Positions 44,921-53,639 of a stretch of 64,000 nt of DNA are shown one piece after another (position 1 is the first letter of the stretch; every line of letters begins with the position of its first letter). The position numbers were made by a program, and so were the translations under genes. Origin of the DNA: Streptomyces sp. C10-9-1. GTDB lineage: Bacteria > Actinomycetota > Actinomycetes > Streptomycetales > Streptomycetaceae. The notes under the pieces were generated by a model. It was not told the origin of the DNA and did not search any database. It saw only the letters and a program-made list of their open reading frames with translations. The stretch lies in contig NZ_JANHKP010000005.1 in the NCBI RefSeq assembly GCF_024497955.1, forward strand, positions 1 through 64,000, read 5' to 3'.

Positions 44921-47900
44921 ATGCACTGTGCCTCATGCGGCCGTACCGCACCGGCCGACGCGCGCTTCTGCCCGCACTGCGGCTCCTCCTGCGCCCCTGC
45001 GGCGCCTCCCGAGGAACGCCGGGTCGTCACCGTGGTCTTCTGCGACCTCGTGGGCTCCACCGCGCTGTCCGGCGCACTGGACCCGGAGGCCCTCCGCTCC
45101 GTCACGCTGGACTACTTCGAGGCGATGCGCGGCTGCGTCGAGGAGTTCGGCGGAACGGTGGAGAAGTTCATCGGCGACGCCGTCATGGCGGTCTTCGGGA
45201 TTCCGGCCCTCCACGAGGACGACGCCCGCCGCGCCCTGGGGGCGGCTTCGGCCATGCTGGCGGCCGTCGAGGAACTCGACAGCGGGCTCCGCACGTCGCT
45301 CGGCGTCCGGTTGCAGGTGCGGATCGGGGTCAACACCGGCCCGGTGGTGACCAGCTCCGACGTCTCCACCCGGCAGAAGCTCGTCTCGGGCGAGACGGTG
45401 AACGTCGCGGCCCGTCTCGAGCAGAACGCCGGCCCGGGCGAGATCCTCGTCGGGGAGCCGACGCTGCTGGCCGCGGGCTCCGCCGCCCGCGTCGAGCCGG
45501 TGGGGCCGCTGCGGGTCAAGGGCAAGGAGGACCCGGTCACCGCCCACCGGCTGCTGGCCGTCGAGGGGGACGACCCGGAGCGGCTGCGTCGCTTCGACGT
45601 GCCCTATGTGGGGCGGGCCCGGGAACTCACCGAACTGGGCCTCGCCCTGGACGGCGTCGCCGCCGAGGAGTCGGCCCAGCTGGTCACCCTCTACGGGGAG
45701 GCCGGGGTGGGCAAGACCCGGCTGCTGCGCGAGTGGCACGCGCGGCTCGCCGCTCCTGTCGCGTTCGGTGCGGGCCGCTGCCGTCCCTACGGCGACCACG
45801 GCAGCCTCGCCCCGCTGGCGGAGGCCGTCCGGCGGCTGCTCGGCGGGCCGACGCCGCCGGCCCGAACCGCCGAAGGGGCGGAGGTGCGGAGGGCCACCGC
45901 GGTACTGGAGGCCGGCCTGCTGCGCGACGGCACGCCCAGCCCGTCGGTGGAGGACACCTGCTCGGCGCTGGTGGCGCTGCTGGCCGCCCTGGCCCGGGCC
46001 CGTCCCGTCGTCCTCGCCGTCGACGACTGCCACTGGGCCGGTGAGCTGCTCCTGGACGTGCTGGACCGGCTCGTGGAGGAGCTCGACCTGTCCGCGGTGC
46101 TGTTCCTGTGCGCCGCGCGGCTGGACCTGCTGGACCGGCGCCCGGGCTGGGGCAGCGGACGGCCGCGGTCGCGCTCCCTGATGCTGTCCGGACTGCCGCC
46201 CGAGGAGTCGAAGGCCCTGGCCGCCGTGCTCGCCGAGGTCGGCGCCCACCGGTCGGCCGTACCGGCCCGCGCCGTGGAGGCCGCCGGGGGCAACCCGTTC
46301 TACCTGGAGCAGCTGATCGCCGCCGGGGGACCGGGACCGGACGGGGACGCGTCCCTTCCGCCCTCCCTGCAGGCGCTGCTCGCGGCCCGCATCGACGCCC
46401 TGGACCGGCCCGAACGCGCGGTGCTGGACCTCGCGTCGGTGCTGGGCCGGGACTTCACCGACGGCGAGTTGGACGAACTGGCCGCCGCCGGCGGGGCGGA
46501 GCCCGGACGGGCAGCCGGGCAGGCGCGGCAGGGCGGTCCGGCCGCCGACGGGGGCGGCGTGCGTCCCGCCCTGTCCCGGCTCAGCCGGCGCAGGCTCGTG
46601 CAGCCCCTGCGCCGCCCCGCCTCCGAGGAGCGCCCCTACCGGTTCAGCAGCGGGCTGGTCCAGGAGGTCACGTACCGCTCGCTGGCCAAACGGGCCAGGG
46701 CGCGGCTCCACGAGCAGGTCGCCGCTCTGCTGACGGTCCGGGAGGCCGGCGACGCGCGGGTGGCCGACCACCTGCGCAGCGCGCACCGCTACCGGGTCGA
46801 GCTGGGCCTGCGCGACCCGCACACCGAGAGCCTGCGCCGCCGCGCCGCCGGGCTGCTCACCCGGTCCGGTGCCCTCGCCGTGGCCCGGGCCGACCTGGCC
46901 CGGGCCGGTGTCCTGCTCCAAGGGGTCATGGGCCTGCTCACCGAGGGCGAGGAGGGCTGGACGGGCGCGGCCCTGCCGCTCGCGGAGGTGCGGCTGGCCA
47001 CCGGCCGGTCGGAGGAGGGGATCGCCCTGCTCCGGGCGGTGGGGGACCGCTCCTGCGCGCCGGTCGAGGCCGCGCACGCCCGGCTCGCGCTGGCCGTGGC
47101 GACCGCCGCGCCCAGCGAGGTGGTCGGGGCCGCCGAGGAGGTGCTGCCGGTCTTCGAGTCCGCCGGGGACCACCTGGGCCAGGCACGGGCCCGTGTCAGG
47201 ATCGCCCAGGAGCTGCAGCTCCAGGGCCGCCACGGGCAGGCGGACCGCCAGCTCACCCTCGCGCTGCGGGAGGCGGAGCTCACCCGCGCCGAACCGGAGC
47301 GGGCCGTCGTCCTGGGCGCCATCGGCGTCTCCCTGTGGCGGGGCCCCGAGCCGGTGGGCACCGCCGTGGCGCGGTGCCGGGAGCTGCTGGCCGTGCACGG
47401 CGGCCCGCGTCCGACCGTCCGGCTGACCCTGGGGTGCCCCCTGGCCGTCCTGCTCGCCCTGGGCGAGGACTGGGAGGGCGCCCGTTCCTGCCTGGACGAC
47501 GTCCGGCGGCTCGCGGAGGGCCTGCACTACGCGGAGAGCACCGTGGTGGTGCCCCTCTTCGCCGCCTCGGTCGAGTCGTTGGCGGGACGGCCGCTGGAGG
47601 CCGCGGCGCTCCTCGCGCGCGCGGCCGCCGCCGCCCGGCGCCTCGGGGCCGACGCGCTGCTGGGCGCGGTGCGGCGCGAGTGGGCCCGCCTGCTGCTGGA
47701 CGGCGGGGACGCCCCGGGGGCCGCAGGCCACCTGCCGTCGCCACGCGGTGGCGGCACGGGCGGGCCGCTCCCCCGGGCCGACGCGGCGGACCTGGCCGGC
47801 CTGCGCGCCCGGCTGGCCGCCTCCGGGGGCCGTGCGCGGGAGGCGGCGCGGCTGGCGGAACGGGCCCGGGAGGCGGCCGAGGAGACCGACTCCCCCGTCG

Positions 47901-48085
47901 TGCGGGCGACGGCGGCACTGGACCGGGCGCTGGTGCTCCGGGAACTGGGCTGCTGGGCCGAGGCCGCCCGGGCGGCGGACCGGGCGCGGACCCTGTTCGG
48001 GGCCAAGGGCCACCTGCCCGGTGTGCGCCGTGCCCGGGAGATCCGCGTGCGCGCCGCCGCGGAAGGGGCCGGGGTCGCCGGATGA
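44921..48085 (+). CDS. Zinc-ribbon / class III adenylate cyclase / STAND ATPase regulator
   Basis: 1,054 aa in three parts. A zinc ribbon (Cys3, Cys6, Cys17, Cys20: 'CASCG', 'CPHCG') is followed by a class III nucleotidyl cyclase domain (about 33-215) with metal Asp42 ('FCDLVGSTALSG') and Asp86 ('KFIGDAVMAVFG') and transition-state Asn161/Arg165 ('VNVAARLEQ'), so catalysis looks possible. An AAA_16-type ATPase comes next, with Walker A 'GEAGVGKT' (about 259-266) and Walker B-like 'VVLAVDDCHWAGE'. About 500 residues of TPR-like helices end the protein. No LuxR HTH is present. Likely signalling or regulatory hub of the operon; its stop overlaps the protease start (ATGA). Confidence 0.88.
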   Translation: MHCASCGRTAPADARFCPHCGSSCAPAAPPEERRVVTVVFCDLVGSTALSGALDPEALRSVTLDYFEAMRGCVEEFGGTVEKFIGDAVMAVFGIPALHEDDARRALGAASAMLAAVEELDSGLRTSLGVRLQVRIGVNTGPVVTSSDVSTRQKLVSGETVNVAARLEQNAGPGEILVGEPTLLAAGSAARVEPVGPLRVKGKEDPVTAHRLLAVEGDDPERLRRFDVPYVGRARELTELGLALDGVAAEESAQLVTLYGEAGVGKTRLLREWHARLAAPVAFGAGRCRPYGDHGSLAPLAEAVRRLLGGPTPPARTAEGAEVRRATAVLEAGLLRDGTPSPSVEDTCSALVALLAALARARPVVLAVDDCHWAGELLLDVLDRLVEELDLSAVLFLCAARLDLLDRRPGWGSGRPRSRSLMLSGLPPEESKALAAVLAEVGAHRSAVPARAVEAAGGNPFYLEQLIAAGGPGPDGDASLPPSLQALLAARIDALDRPERAVLDLASVLGRDFTDGELDELAAAGGAEPGRAAGQARQGGPAADGGGVRPALSRLSRRRLVQPLRRPASEERPYRFSSGLVQEVTYRSLAKRARARLHEQVAALLTVREAGDARVADHLRSAHRYRVELGLRDPHTESLRRRAAGLLTRSGALAVARADLARAGVLLQGVMGLLTEGEEGWTGAALPLAEVRLATGRSEEGIALLRAVGDRSCAPVEAAHARLALAVATAAPSEVVGAAEEVLPVFESAGDHLGQARARVRIAQELQLQGRHGQADRQLTLALREAELTRAEPERAVVLGAIGVSLWRGPEPVGTAVARCRELLAVHGGPRPTVRLTLGCPLAVLLALGEDWEGARSCLDDVRRLAEGLHYAESTVVVPLFAASVESLAGRPLEAAALLARAAAAARRLGADALLGAVRREWARLLLDGGDAPGAAGHLPSPRGGGTGGPLPRADAADLAGLRARLAASGGRAREAARLAERAREAAEETDSPVVRATAALDRALVLRELGCWAEAARAADRARTLFGAKGHLPGVRRAREIRVRAAAEGAGVAG

Positions 48086-48924
48086 ACGCCTCACCCAGGA
48101 GAACGGCGGCCCGGCTCAACTGGAACCTCCGCGGCAGGGGCCCCGGCGACGTGGCCGTCGTCGCCGACGGGGAGCCCGTGGCACCGGCGTGGGCCTTCGA
48201 CGGGGGGACCGGGCGGGGGGTGCGGGTGTGCGTGGTGGACTCCGGCGTCGAGCACGGCCATCCCCTGATCGGGCGGGTGGAGGGCTCCTGGGCCGTCGTC
48301 ACGGCGGAGACCGGACCCGAGGTCCGTGTCAGCTCCGACGGCGACGCCTGCGGCCACGGCACCGCGTGCGCGGGGATCATCCGCCGCGTCGCGCCCGAGT
48401 GCGAGCTGTACAGCGTGCGGGTCCTGGGCGAACGCTTCACCGGCACCGGGGACATGCTGATGGCCGGTCTGCGCTGGGCGGTGCGGCAGGGCTTCGACGT
48501 GATCAACCTCAGCCTCTCCACCACCAGGGCGCGCTTCGCCGCCGAGCTGCACGCCCTGGCCGACGAGGCGTACTTCCGGCGCACCGTGATCGTCGCCTCC
48601 GCCCACAACATGCCGGTGGAGAGCTTTCCCTGGCGGTTCGCCTCGGTGATCTCGGTCGGCAGCCACCAGGAGGACGACCCGGACCTCTACCTGTACAACC
48701 CTGCTCCACCGGTCGAGTTCTTCGCCCCGGGCCAGAACGTGACGGCCGCCTGGCTGGGCGGGACGACGATCCGCACGACCGGGAACAGCTTCGCCACCCC
48801 GTTCATCGCCGGACAGTGCGCCAGGGTCCTCTCCAAGCACCCCCGGCTGACCACGTTCCAGCTCAAGAACACCCTCTACCTGTCCGCCGCCAACGTGCGC
48901 ATCGGCACCGGAGGTGCCCCGTGA
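48082..48924 (+). CDS. Cytosolic subtilisin-like (S8) peptidase
   Basis: 280 aa with the full triad: Asp53 ('VCVVDSGVEHGHPL'), His92 ('ACGHGTACAGII') and Ser236 ('TTGNSFATPFIAGQC'), plus the oxyanion Asn176 ('VASAHNMPVES'). There is no signal peptide and no pro-domain, so it should act inside the cell. Embedded by 4-base overlaps between the cyclase/ATPase and GAF genes. A role as leader peptidase for a peptide natural product is plausible, possibly for the 77-aa peptide or even the neighbouring lanthipeptide, whose operon lacks a peptidase (inference). Confidence 0.9.
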   Translation: MNASPRRTAARLNWNLRGRGPGDVAVVADGEPVAPAWAFDGGTGRGVRVCVVDSGVEHGHPLIGRVEGSWAVVTAETGPEVRVSSDGDACGHGTACAGIIRRVAPECELYSVRVLGERFTGTGDMLMAGLRWAVRQGFDVINLSLSTTRARFAAELHALADEAYFRRTVIVASAHNMPVESFPWRFASVISVGSHQEDDPDLYLYNPAPPVEFFAPGQNVTAAWLGGTTIRTTGNSFATPFIAGQCARVLSKHPRLTTFQLKNTLYLSAANVRIGTGGAP

Positions 48925-49493
48925 CCGAACCCCACCCCGACGCGGCCTCCGATCCGCTGTCCCGGGAGCTGCTGCAGTCGGTGGTCGAGGTGGCGCGGGC
49001 CATCTTCGGCGCCCAGGCGAGCTCCGTGTTCCTGTACGACCAGGCGGCCCACGAGCTGGTCTTCCAGGCGGTGTCCGGCCAGGGCGAGGACCACCTCGTG
49101 GGGCGGCGCTTCCCCGCGGGCCGGGGCATCGCCGGGTGGGTGGTCTCCTCGGGTGAGCCCATGGTGGTCGACGACCTCGCCCACAACGCCGTCTTCGACC
49201 GCGAGTTCGCGGAGTCCACGGAGTTCGTGCCCGACGCCATCATGGCCGCACCGCTGCTCCACGGCGAGCGCGTCCTCGGGGTCCTGGAGGTCCTGGAGCC
49301 CGTGCCGCAGTCGCGGTCCAGCCTCGGGGAACTCGACCTGCTGGCCCTCTTCGCCGACCAGGCCGCCACCGCCCTGCGGGTGGTGCTGGACCGCCGCGTC
49401 GAGGCACCGCGCGCAGCACGTGAGCGCGCCGCGGCGCTGGACCTGGTCGGCAGTCTCCAACGGCTGCTGGAGAGCGGGACGCCGGCGCCGTGA
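48921..49493 (+). CDS. GAF domain protein
   Basis: 190 aa; GTG overlaps the protease stop. A single GAF domain: 'VARAIFGAQASSVFLYDQAA', 'GRRFPAGRGIAGWVVSSGEP', 'VVDDLAHNAVFDREFAEST' and 'IMAAPLLHGERVLGVLEVLE'. It is followed by a coiled helix 'VVLDRRVEAPRAARERAAAL'. No output domain, so probably a small-molecule or redox sensor acting through a partner, perhaps the cyclase/ATPase protein. Last gene of the rightward operon. Confidence 0.88.
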   Translation: MTEPHPDAASDPLSRELLQSVVEVARAIFGAQASSVFLYDQAAHELVFQAVSGQGEDHLVGRRFPAGRGIAGWVVSSGEPMVVDDLAHNAVFDREFAESTEFVPDAIMAAPLLHGERVLGVLEVLEPVPQSRSSLGELDLLALFADQAATALRVVLDRRVEAPRAARERAAALDLVGSLQRLLESGTPAP

Positions 49494-49624
49494 TCCCGCC
49501 GGGCACGCTCGCGTACCCTCCGGACGCGCCGCGGCGCGTCGCCTACCATGAAGGCGGACGCGACGCGGTCACCCGCCGGTCGACGCGCGCGCCCGGCGGG
49601 GGACGGAGCGAGGGAGGGCGGGCG

Positions 49625-50053
49625 GTGACGGAGCCGGAGTCCGGGAGCGCGGACCTGGCCGCGAAGATCGACGCGCTCTTCCGCGTCGTGCGACGGCCCA
49701 ACCGCGAGCAGTACAGCCACGAGGAGGTCGCCCGGGCCTGCCGTGAGGCCACCGGGGAGACCTTCTCGGCGACCTACCTCTGGCAGCTGCGGACCGGGCG
49801 GCGCGACAACCCCACGAAGCGGCACCTGGAAGCGCTGGCCCGGTTCTTCCAGGTGCCGGTCTCCTACTTCTTCGACGACGCGCAGGGGGCCGAGATCGCC
49901 CGCGAGCTGGAACTCCTCGGGGCCCTGCGCGATGCCGGGGTACGCAGCGTGGCGCTGCGCGCGGTCGGCCTCTCCCCGGAGGGCGTGGACACCATCAGCG
50001 ACATGATCGACGTGATCGCCCGCCGCGAGCGCGGCTCCGGCGCACCCCGCTGA
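49625..50053 (+). CDS. XRE-family (EspR-like) DNA-binding regulator
   Basis: 142 aa from GTG 49625, chosen for GAGGGAGGG upstream. The N-terminal half has the helix-turn-helix 'YSHEEVARACREATGETFSA' then 'TYLWQLRTGRRDNPTKRHLE' and 'ALARFFQVPVSYFFDD', the usual EspR-like signature. The C-terminal half is helical ('VDTISDMIDVIARRER'). Regulators of this sort are often encoded with ImmA-like and MAB_1171c proteins, here found 13 kb away on the other side of the RiPP region. Confidence 0.88.
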   Translation: MTEPESGSADLAAKIDALFRVVRRPNREQYSHEEVARACREATGETFSATYLWQLRTGRRDNPTKRHLEALARFFQVPVSYFFDDAQGAEIARELELLGALRDAGVRSVALRAVGLSPEGVDTISDMIDVIARRERGSGAPR

Positions 50054-50078
50054 CGCGGGTCCCCGTCCACCGGATGCG

Positions 50079-50104
50079 GGCCGGGCGCTGTGCCCCGCCC
50101 GGCC
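50079..50104. terminator. Bidirectional hairpin between XRE and LysR genes
   Basis: GGCCGGGCG at 50079-50087 pairs exactly with CGCCCGGCC at 50096-50104 in the 78-base convergent gap. Confidence 0.65.
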
Positions 50105-50131
50105 GCCGCGGCACCGCCGCGCCCCCGGTCA

Positions 50132-51031
50132 CTACCCGCCGTCCGCAGCGGGGCGGGGGGCGTGGCGGTCCAGGACGTCGAGGAAGGCACGCAGAGCCGG
50201 TGTGGGGTTGAAGTCGCTCCAGACGAGGTACTCCACGCGGCGCGGGCCGTCGGTGACGGGGACCGTGACCAGCCCCGGGCCGGCAGGGAGGGCGAACATC
50301 CGGGGCAGGAGCGTGACGGCCAGCCCCCGGCGGACGAGCCGCAGGAGCAGGTCGACGGCGGATGCCTCGAAGGCGACCTCGCGATGCAGCCCTGCGGCGG
50401 CGAAGGCAACGTCGCTCTGCGCACGGCCGGGTGAGCCGGTGGGGAAGTCCGCGAAGGTCTCCTCGGCGAGCCGTGCCAGCGGGATCAGGGGCTGCCCGGC
50501 GAGGGGGTGGTCGGCCGGCAGGACCGCGACGGAGCGGTCGCGGGCCAGCTCCCGCGTCTGCACCCCGCGGGGCGGAACCCCTTCGGGCAGGCCGAGGAAG
50601 GCGGCGTCCAGCTCTCCGGCCGCGACGCGTGCGGCCAGGGCGTCGCTGGCGCCCGTCTGCAGGGCGATCCGGACCCGGGGGTGCCGGTCGCGGACCTCCT
50701 TGAACAGGTCGGGGATGTCCACGGCGGCGACGGTGGGGATGACCCCGACGGTGAGGCGGCCGCGGACCTCGCCGGTGGCGGCGGCCGCCTCGGTGACCGC
50801 TCGCTCGGCGCACGCGAGGGACTCGCGGGCCGCGGGCAGGAACGCCTCACCGGCCTGGGTGAGTTCGACACGGCGGCTCGTGCGCGCGAACAGCCTGAGC
50901 CCCAGTTCCCTTTCCAGCCGGGCCACTTGGTGGCTGAGCGCGGACTGGACGACGAAGCACCGCTCGGCAGCCCGGGTGAAGCTGCGGGTCTCGGCCACCG
51001 CGACGACGTAGCGGAGTTGCTGCAGGTCCAT
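50132..51031 (-). CDS. LysR-family transcriptional regulator
   Basis: 299 aa. The N-terminal winged HTH is 'DLQQLRYVVAVAETRSFTRA' followed by 'AERCFVVQSALSHQVARLER' and 'ELGLRLFARTSRRVELTQAG'. The substrate-binding domain starts 'RGRLTVGVIPTVAAVDIPDL'. Divergent from an EamA transporter gene with 79 bases between them, the classic layout in which a LysR protein controls its neighbour in response to a small effector. Confidence 0.95.
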   Translation of the reverse strand: MDLQQLRYVVAVAETRSFTRAAERCFVVQSALSHQVARLERELGLRLFARTSRRVELTQAGEAFLPAARESLACAERAVTEAAAATGEVRGRLTVGVIPTVAAVDIPDLFKEVRDRHPRVRIALQTGASDALAARVAAGELDAAFLGLPEGVPPRGVQTRELARDRSVAVLPADHPLAGQPLIPLARLAEETFADFPTGSPGRAQSDVAFAAAGLHREVAFEASAVDLLLRLVRRGLAVTLLPRMFALPAGPGLVTVPVTDGPRRVEYLVWSDFNPTPALRAFLDVLDRHAPRPAADGG

Positions 51032-51110
51032 ACATCCATCATGATTCACGATCGGTGGAATGAAAAGCATGTCCTGGACTCATGGATGCGGGGATTCGAG
51101 ACTTGCCGGT

Positions 51111-52187
51111 GTGACCCAGCAGACCGCCGCACCCGGCCCTTCCACCGCGTCCCCCTCGGCACCCGCCACCACCTCCGCACCGGCAGCCCCCTCGACCACC
51201 CCCGCACCCGCCGACACGACGACCGGCGCCGCGGCCTCCGCCGACCGGCGGCCGACGGGCCCCGCGAAGGCGCGGCCGCGGGGCGGGCGGCGGGCCGCGC
51301 TCATCGCGCTGACGGCGCTGGCTCCCGTGGCCTGGGGCACGACATACGCCGTGACCACGGAGTTCCTGCCGCCGGACCGTCCGCTGTTCGCCGCCCTGGC
51401 GCGCTCGCTCCCGGCGGGGCTGCTGGCGCTGGCGTGGACACGGGTCCTGCCGGCCGGGGCGTGGTGGTGGAAGGCCGGGGTGCTGGGCACCCTGAACATC
51501 GGGGTGTTCTTCCCTCTCCTGTTCCTCACCGCCGAGCGGCTGCCCGGCGGAGTGGGGGCGACGCTGGGAGCCGTCCAGCCGATCGTGGTGGCCGGTCTGG
51601 CGGTCGTGGTACTGCGGGAGTCGCCGTCGTGGTGGCGGGTGGGCTGGGGCCTGGCCGGGGCTGCCGGGGTGGGGCTGGTCGTCCTCGGGCCGAAGGCCGG
51701 GCTGGACGCGACGGGGGTCGCGGCAGGGCTCGCGGGGACCGCGTCGATGGCCCTGGGCGTGACGCTGACCAAGCGGTGGGGACGGCCGCCGGGAGCGGGG
51801 GCGCTGACGCTGGCCGGCTGGCAGCTCACCGCGGGCGGACTGGTGCTCCTGCCGGTGGCCCTCGCAGTCGAGGGGATGCCGCCCGCGGTCGACGGCCGCG
51901 CCGCGGCCGGATACCTCTGGCTCGGCACGGTGGGGGGCGTCCTCGCCTACACGCTGTGGTTCCGGGGCATCGGCCGGCTCCCGGTGACCGCCACCGCCCT
52001 GCTCGTGCTGGTCTCACCGCTGGTCGCCTCGCTGATCGGGTTCCTCGCGCTCGGCGAGGGCCTCGCCCCGCCGCAGTGCGCGGGCTTCGCGCTCGCACTG
52101 ACCGCGCTCGTCGCCGGGCAGGTGCCCCGCGAGCGCGGGCACAGGGAGGCCCCGAAGCGGCGACGGGAGAAGCACACGGCACGATGA
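51111..52187 (+). CDS. EamA/DMT-family transporter
   Basis: 358 aa from GTG 51111. A Thr/Pro/Ala-rich cytoplasmic head of about 55 residues precedes ten transmembrane helices forming two EamA repeats ('LAPVAWGTTYAVTTEFLPPD', 'MALGVTLTKRWGRPPGAGAL'). Expected to export a metabolite or amino acid derivative. Probably controlled by the divergent LysR regulator. Confidence 0.93.
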   Translation: MTQQTAAPGPSTASPSAPATTSAPAAPSTTPAPADTTTGAAASADRRPTGPAKARPRGGRRAALIALTALAPVAWGTTYAVTTEFLPPDRPLFAALARSLPAGLLALAWTRVLPAGAWWWKAGVLGTLNIGVFFPLLFLTAERLPGGVGATLGAVQPIVVAGLAVVVLRESPSWWRVGWGLAGAAGVGLVVLGPKAGLDATGVAAGLAGTASMALGVTLTKRWGRPPGAGALTLAGWQLTAGGLVLLPVALAVEGMPPAVDGRAAAGYLWLGTVGGVLAYTLWFRGIGRLPVTATALLVLVSPLVASLIGFLALGEGLAPPQCAGFALALTALVAGQVPRERGHREAPKRRREKHTAR

Positions 52188-52331
52188 GCTCCCGCCCCGG
52201 CTCCCCGCCGCCGCGTTCGGACGGGCCCGGCCCCCGGAGCAGGAGGGCGGCGAAGGCAACGGCAGGCGGCCCGCCTCTCCGCACGGAGGCGGAGACCCGG
52301 CGGGCCCGGTGGCGGCGACGTGGCAACGGGG

Positions 52332-52805
52332 CTACCTGAGCGGCCCCCGCTCGTCGACGAGCACCGCGGGCGTCGACAGGAACACGTCGTTCCCCACGGG
52401 ACCATGTGCGATGTTGAACGTGTCCATCCAGTACGTCCAGCCCCGCACCCCTGCCGCACTGCTGAAACGGTAGTTGAGGTGCCATCGGACCCATTGGCCG
52501 GGCGCAAGGCGCACGGCCGGAGGCCGGCGCGGCCGAGGAGGCACGGCGTGCAGCGACTTCACGCGGGGCAGGACCAGCAGCCGGCCGTCGACTTCGCGGA
52601 GCCGCACGTCGACCGCGCGCAGGTGCTCCCGGCTCTCGTGGGGGGCGAAGCCGTCCCTCTCGTGCATCCGCACCGCGTGTGCGGACGCAGGCGGCAGCTG
52701 CGGAACGGTGAACCCGACCGGGGCCGCGTTCCTGCGAGCGGCGGCCTCGCCTCCCCGGCACTGCTTCGTCCACGACGTCCGTATCCACTGGACGGTGGTC
52801 TCCAC
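52332..52805 (-). CDS. Hypothetical protein
   Basis: About 157 aa; GTG at 52805 preferred (GGGAG just upstream), GTG 52838 possible. It reads 'VETTVQWIRTSWTKQ', 'VDVRLREVDGRLLVLPRVKS', 'PGQWVRWHLNYRFSS' and 'RGWTYWMDTFNIAHG'. Rich in Trp, Arg and His with alternating beta-like pattern and no signal or membrane segment. I do not recognise the family. Convergent with the EamA gene. Confidence 0.65.
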   Translation of the reverse strand: METTVQWIRTSWTKQCRGGEAAARRNAAPVGFTVPQLPPASAHAVRMHERDGFAPHESREHLRAVDVRLREVDGRLLVLPRVKSLHAVPPRPRRPPAVRLAPGQWVRWHLNYRFSSAAGVRGWTYWMDTFNIAHGPVGNDVFLSTPAVLVDERGPLR

Positions 52806-52979
52806 GGCTCCCACCCCCCGGCCCGGCGAGTGCCCCACCCTACGTCCGCTCTCGGCCGCGCCGCCGCGGGGCGCCGCCTCCTCCGCCGGGCCGCCGGGTC
52901 CGCCCGCACCGGGGCCCCGGGCTCCCTCGCGGGGCAGGGTGCCCCGGCGAGCCGGGCACCGGGGTGCGAGAAGGCCGCC

Positions 52980-53639
52980 TCAGCGGACGATCTTGAATCC
53001 GAAGAGGTGGGTGCCCAGCGCTCGCGAGGCGTCGATCCACATGCGCAGCATCATCTCGGTGGCGCGTGCCGTACCGATGCCCCCCAGATCGAGGACGTCC
53101 CGCCACCCCAGCGCCCTGAGCAGGTCGCCGACCCGGGCCTTGGCCGTCTCGTCGTCGCCGCTGAGGAAGACGGTGTGGTCGGGCCCGACCGCGTCGGGCT
53201 CGGGCATCACCTGCGCCGCCAGCGTGTTGAGCGTCTTCACCACGTAACTGCCGGGCAGGGCACGCTGGATCGCCTCGCCGAGGCTGTCCGTGTTGACCGG
53301 ATCCAGGACCGCGTCCGGCCGGGACCAGTCGTAGGGGCTGGACACGTCCATCACCACGTGGCCGGTGAGGCCGTCGGCGAGCGGGGCGAGCGCGTCGGGG
53401 CAGGCCGGCCCGGAGAGCGCGTTGACGACCAGACCGGAGCGCTCGGCAGTGTCCACGGCCGCCGGGAAGGAGGCCAGCCGCAGCTGCGGGTGACGGGTGG
53501 CCAGCAGGCGGTAGGGACGGTTCTCCGCCATGGTCGTCTCCGGATCACGGGTGCCGACGACGACCTCGTGCCCCAGGGACAGGAGGGCCGGGGCGAGGAG
53601 CCGGCAGACTTCGCCGGTGCCGAGGACGGTGATCTTCAT
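52980..53639 (-). CDS. NADPH-dependent F420 reductase-like oxidoreductase
   Basis: 219 aa; ATG with GGAAGGG eight bases upstream. The N-terminal Rossmann motif is 'MKITVLGTGEVCRLLAPALL' followed by 'LGHEVVVGTRDPE', then 'VVMDVSSPYDWSRPDAVLDP', 'VVKTLNTLAAQVMPEPDAVG' and 'TVFLSGDDETAKARVGDLL'. Belongs to the Fno-like group (F420_oxidored) that uses NADP(H), perhaps with F420 or another acceptor. Monocistronic. Confidence 0.9.
   Translation of the reverse strand: MKITVLGTGEVCRLLAPALLSLGHEVVVGTRDPETTMAENRPYRLLATRHPQLRLASFPAAVDTAERSGLVVNALSGPACPDALAPLADGLTGHVVMDVSSPYDWSRPDAVLDPVNTDSLGEAIQRALPGSYVVKTLNTLAAQVMPEPDAVGPDHTVFLSGDDETAKARVGDLLRALGWRDVLDLGGIGTARATEMMLRMWIDASRALGTHLFGFKIVR

Noticed and set aside
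46108..48076. A long plus-strand frame running in front of the S8 peptidase
   Set aside because: It is out of frame with the cyclase/ATPase gene, and only the part after ATG 48,082 is protease. No fusion protein is implied.
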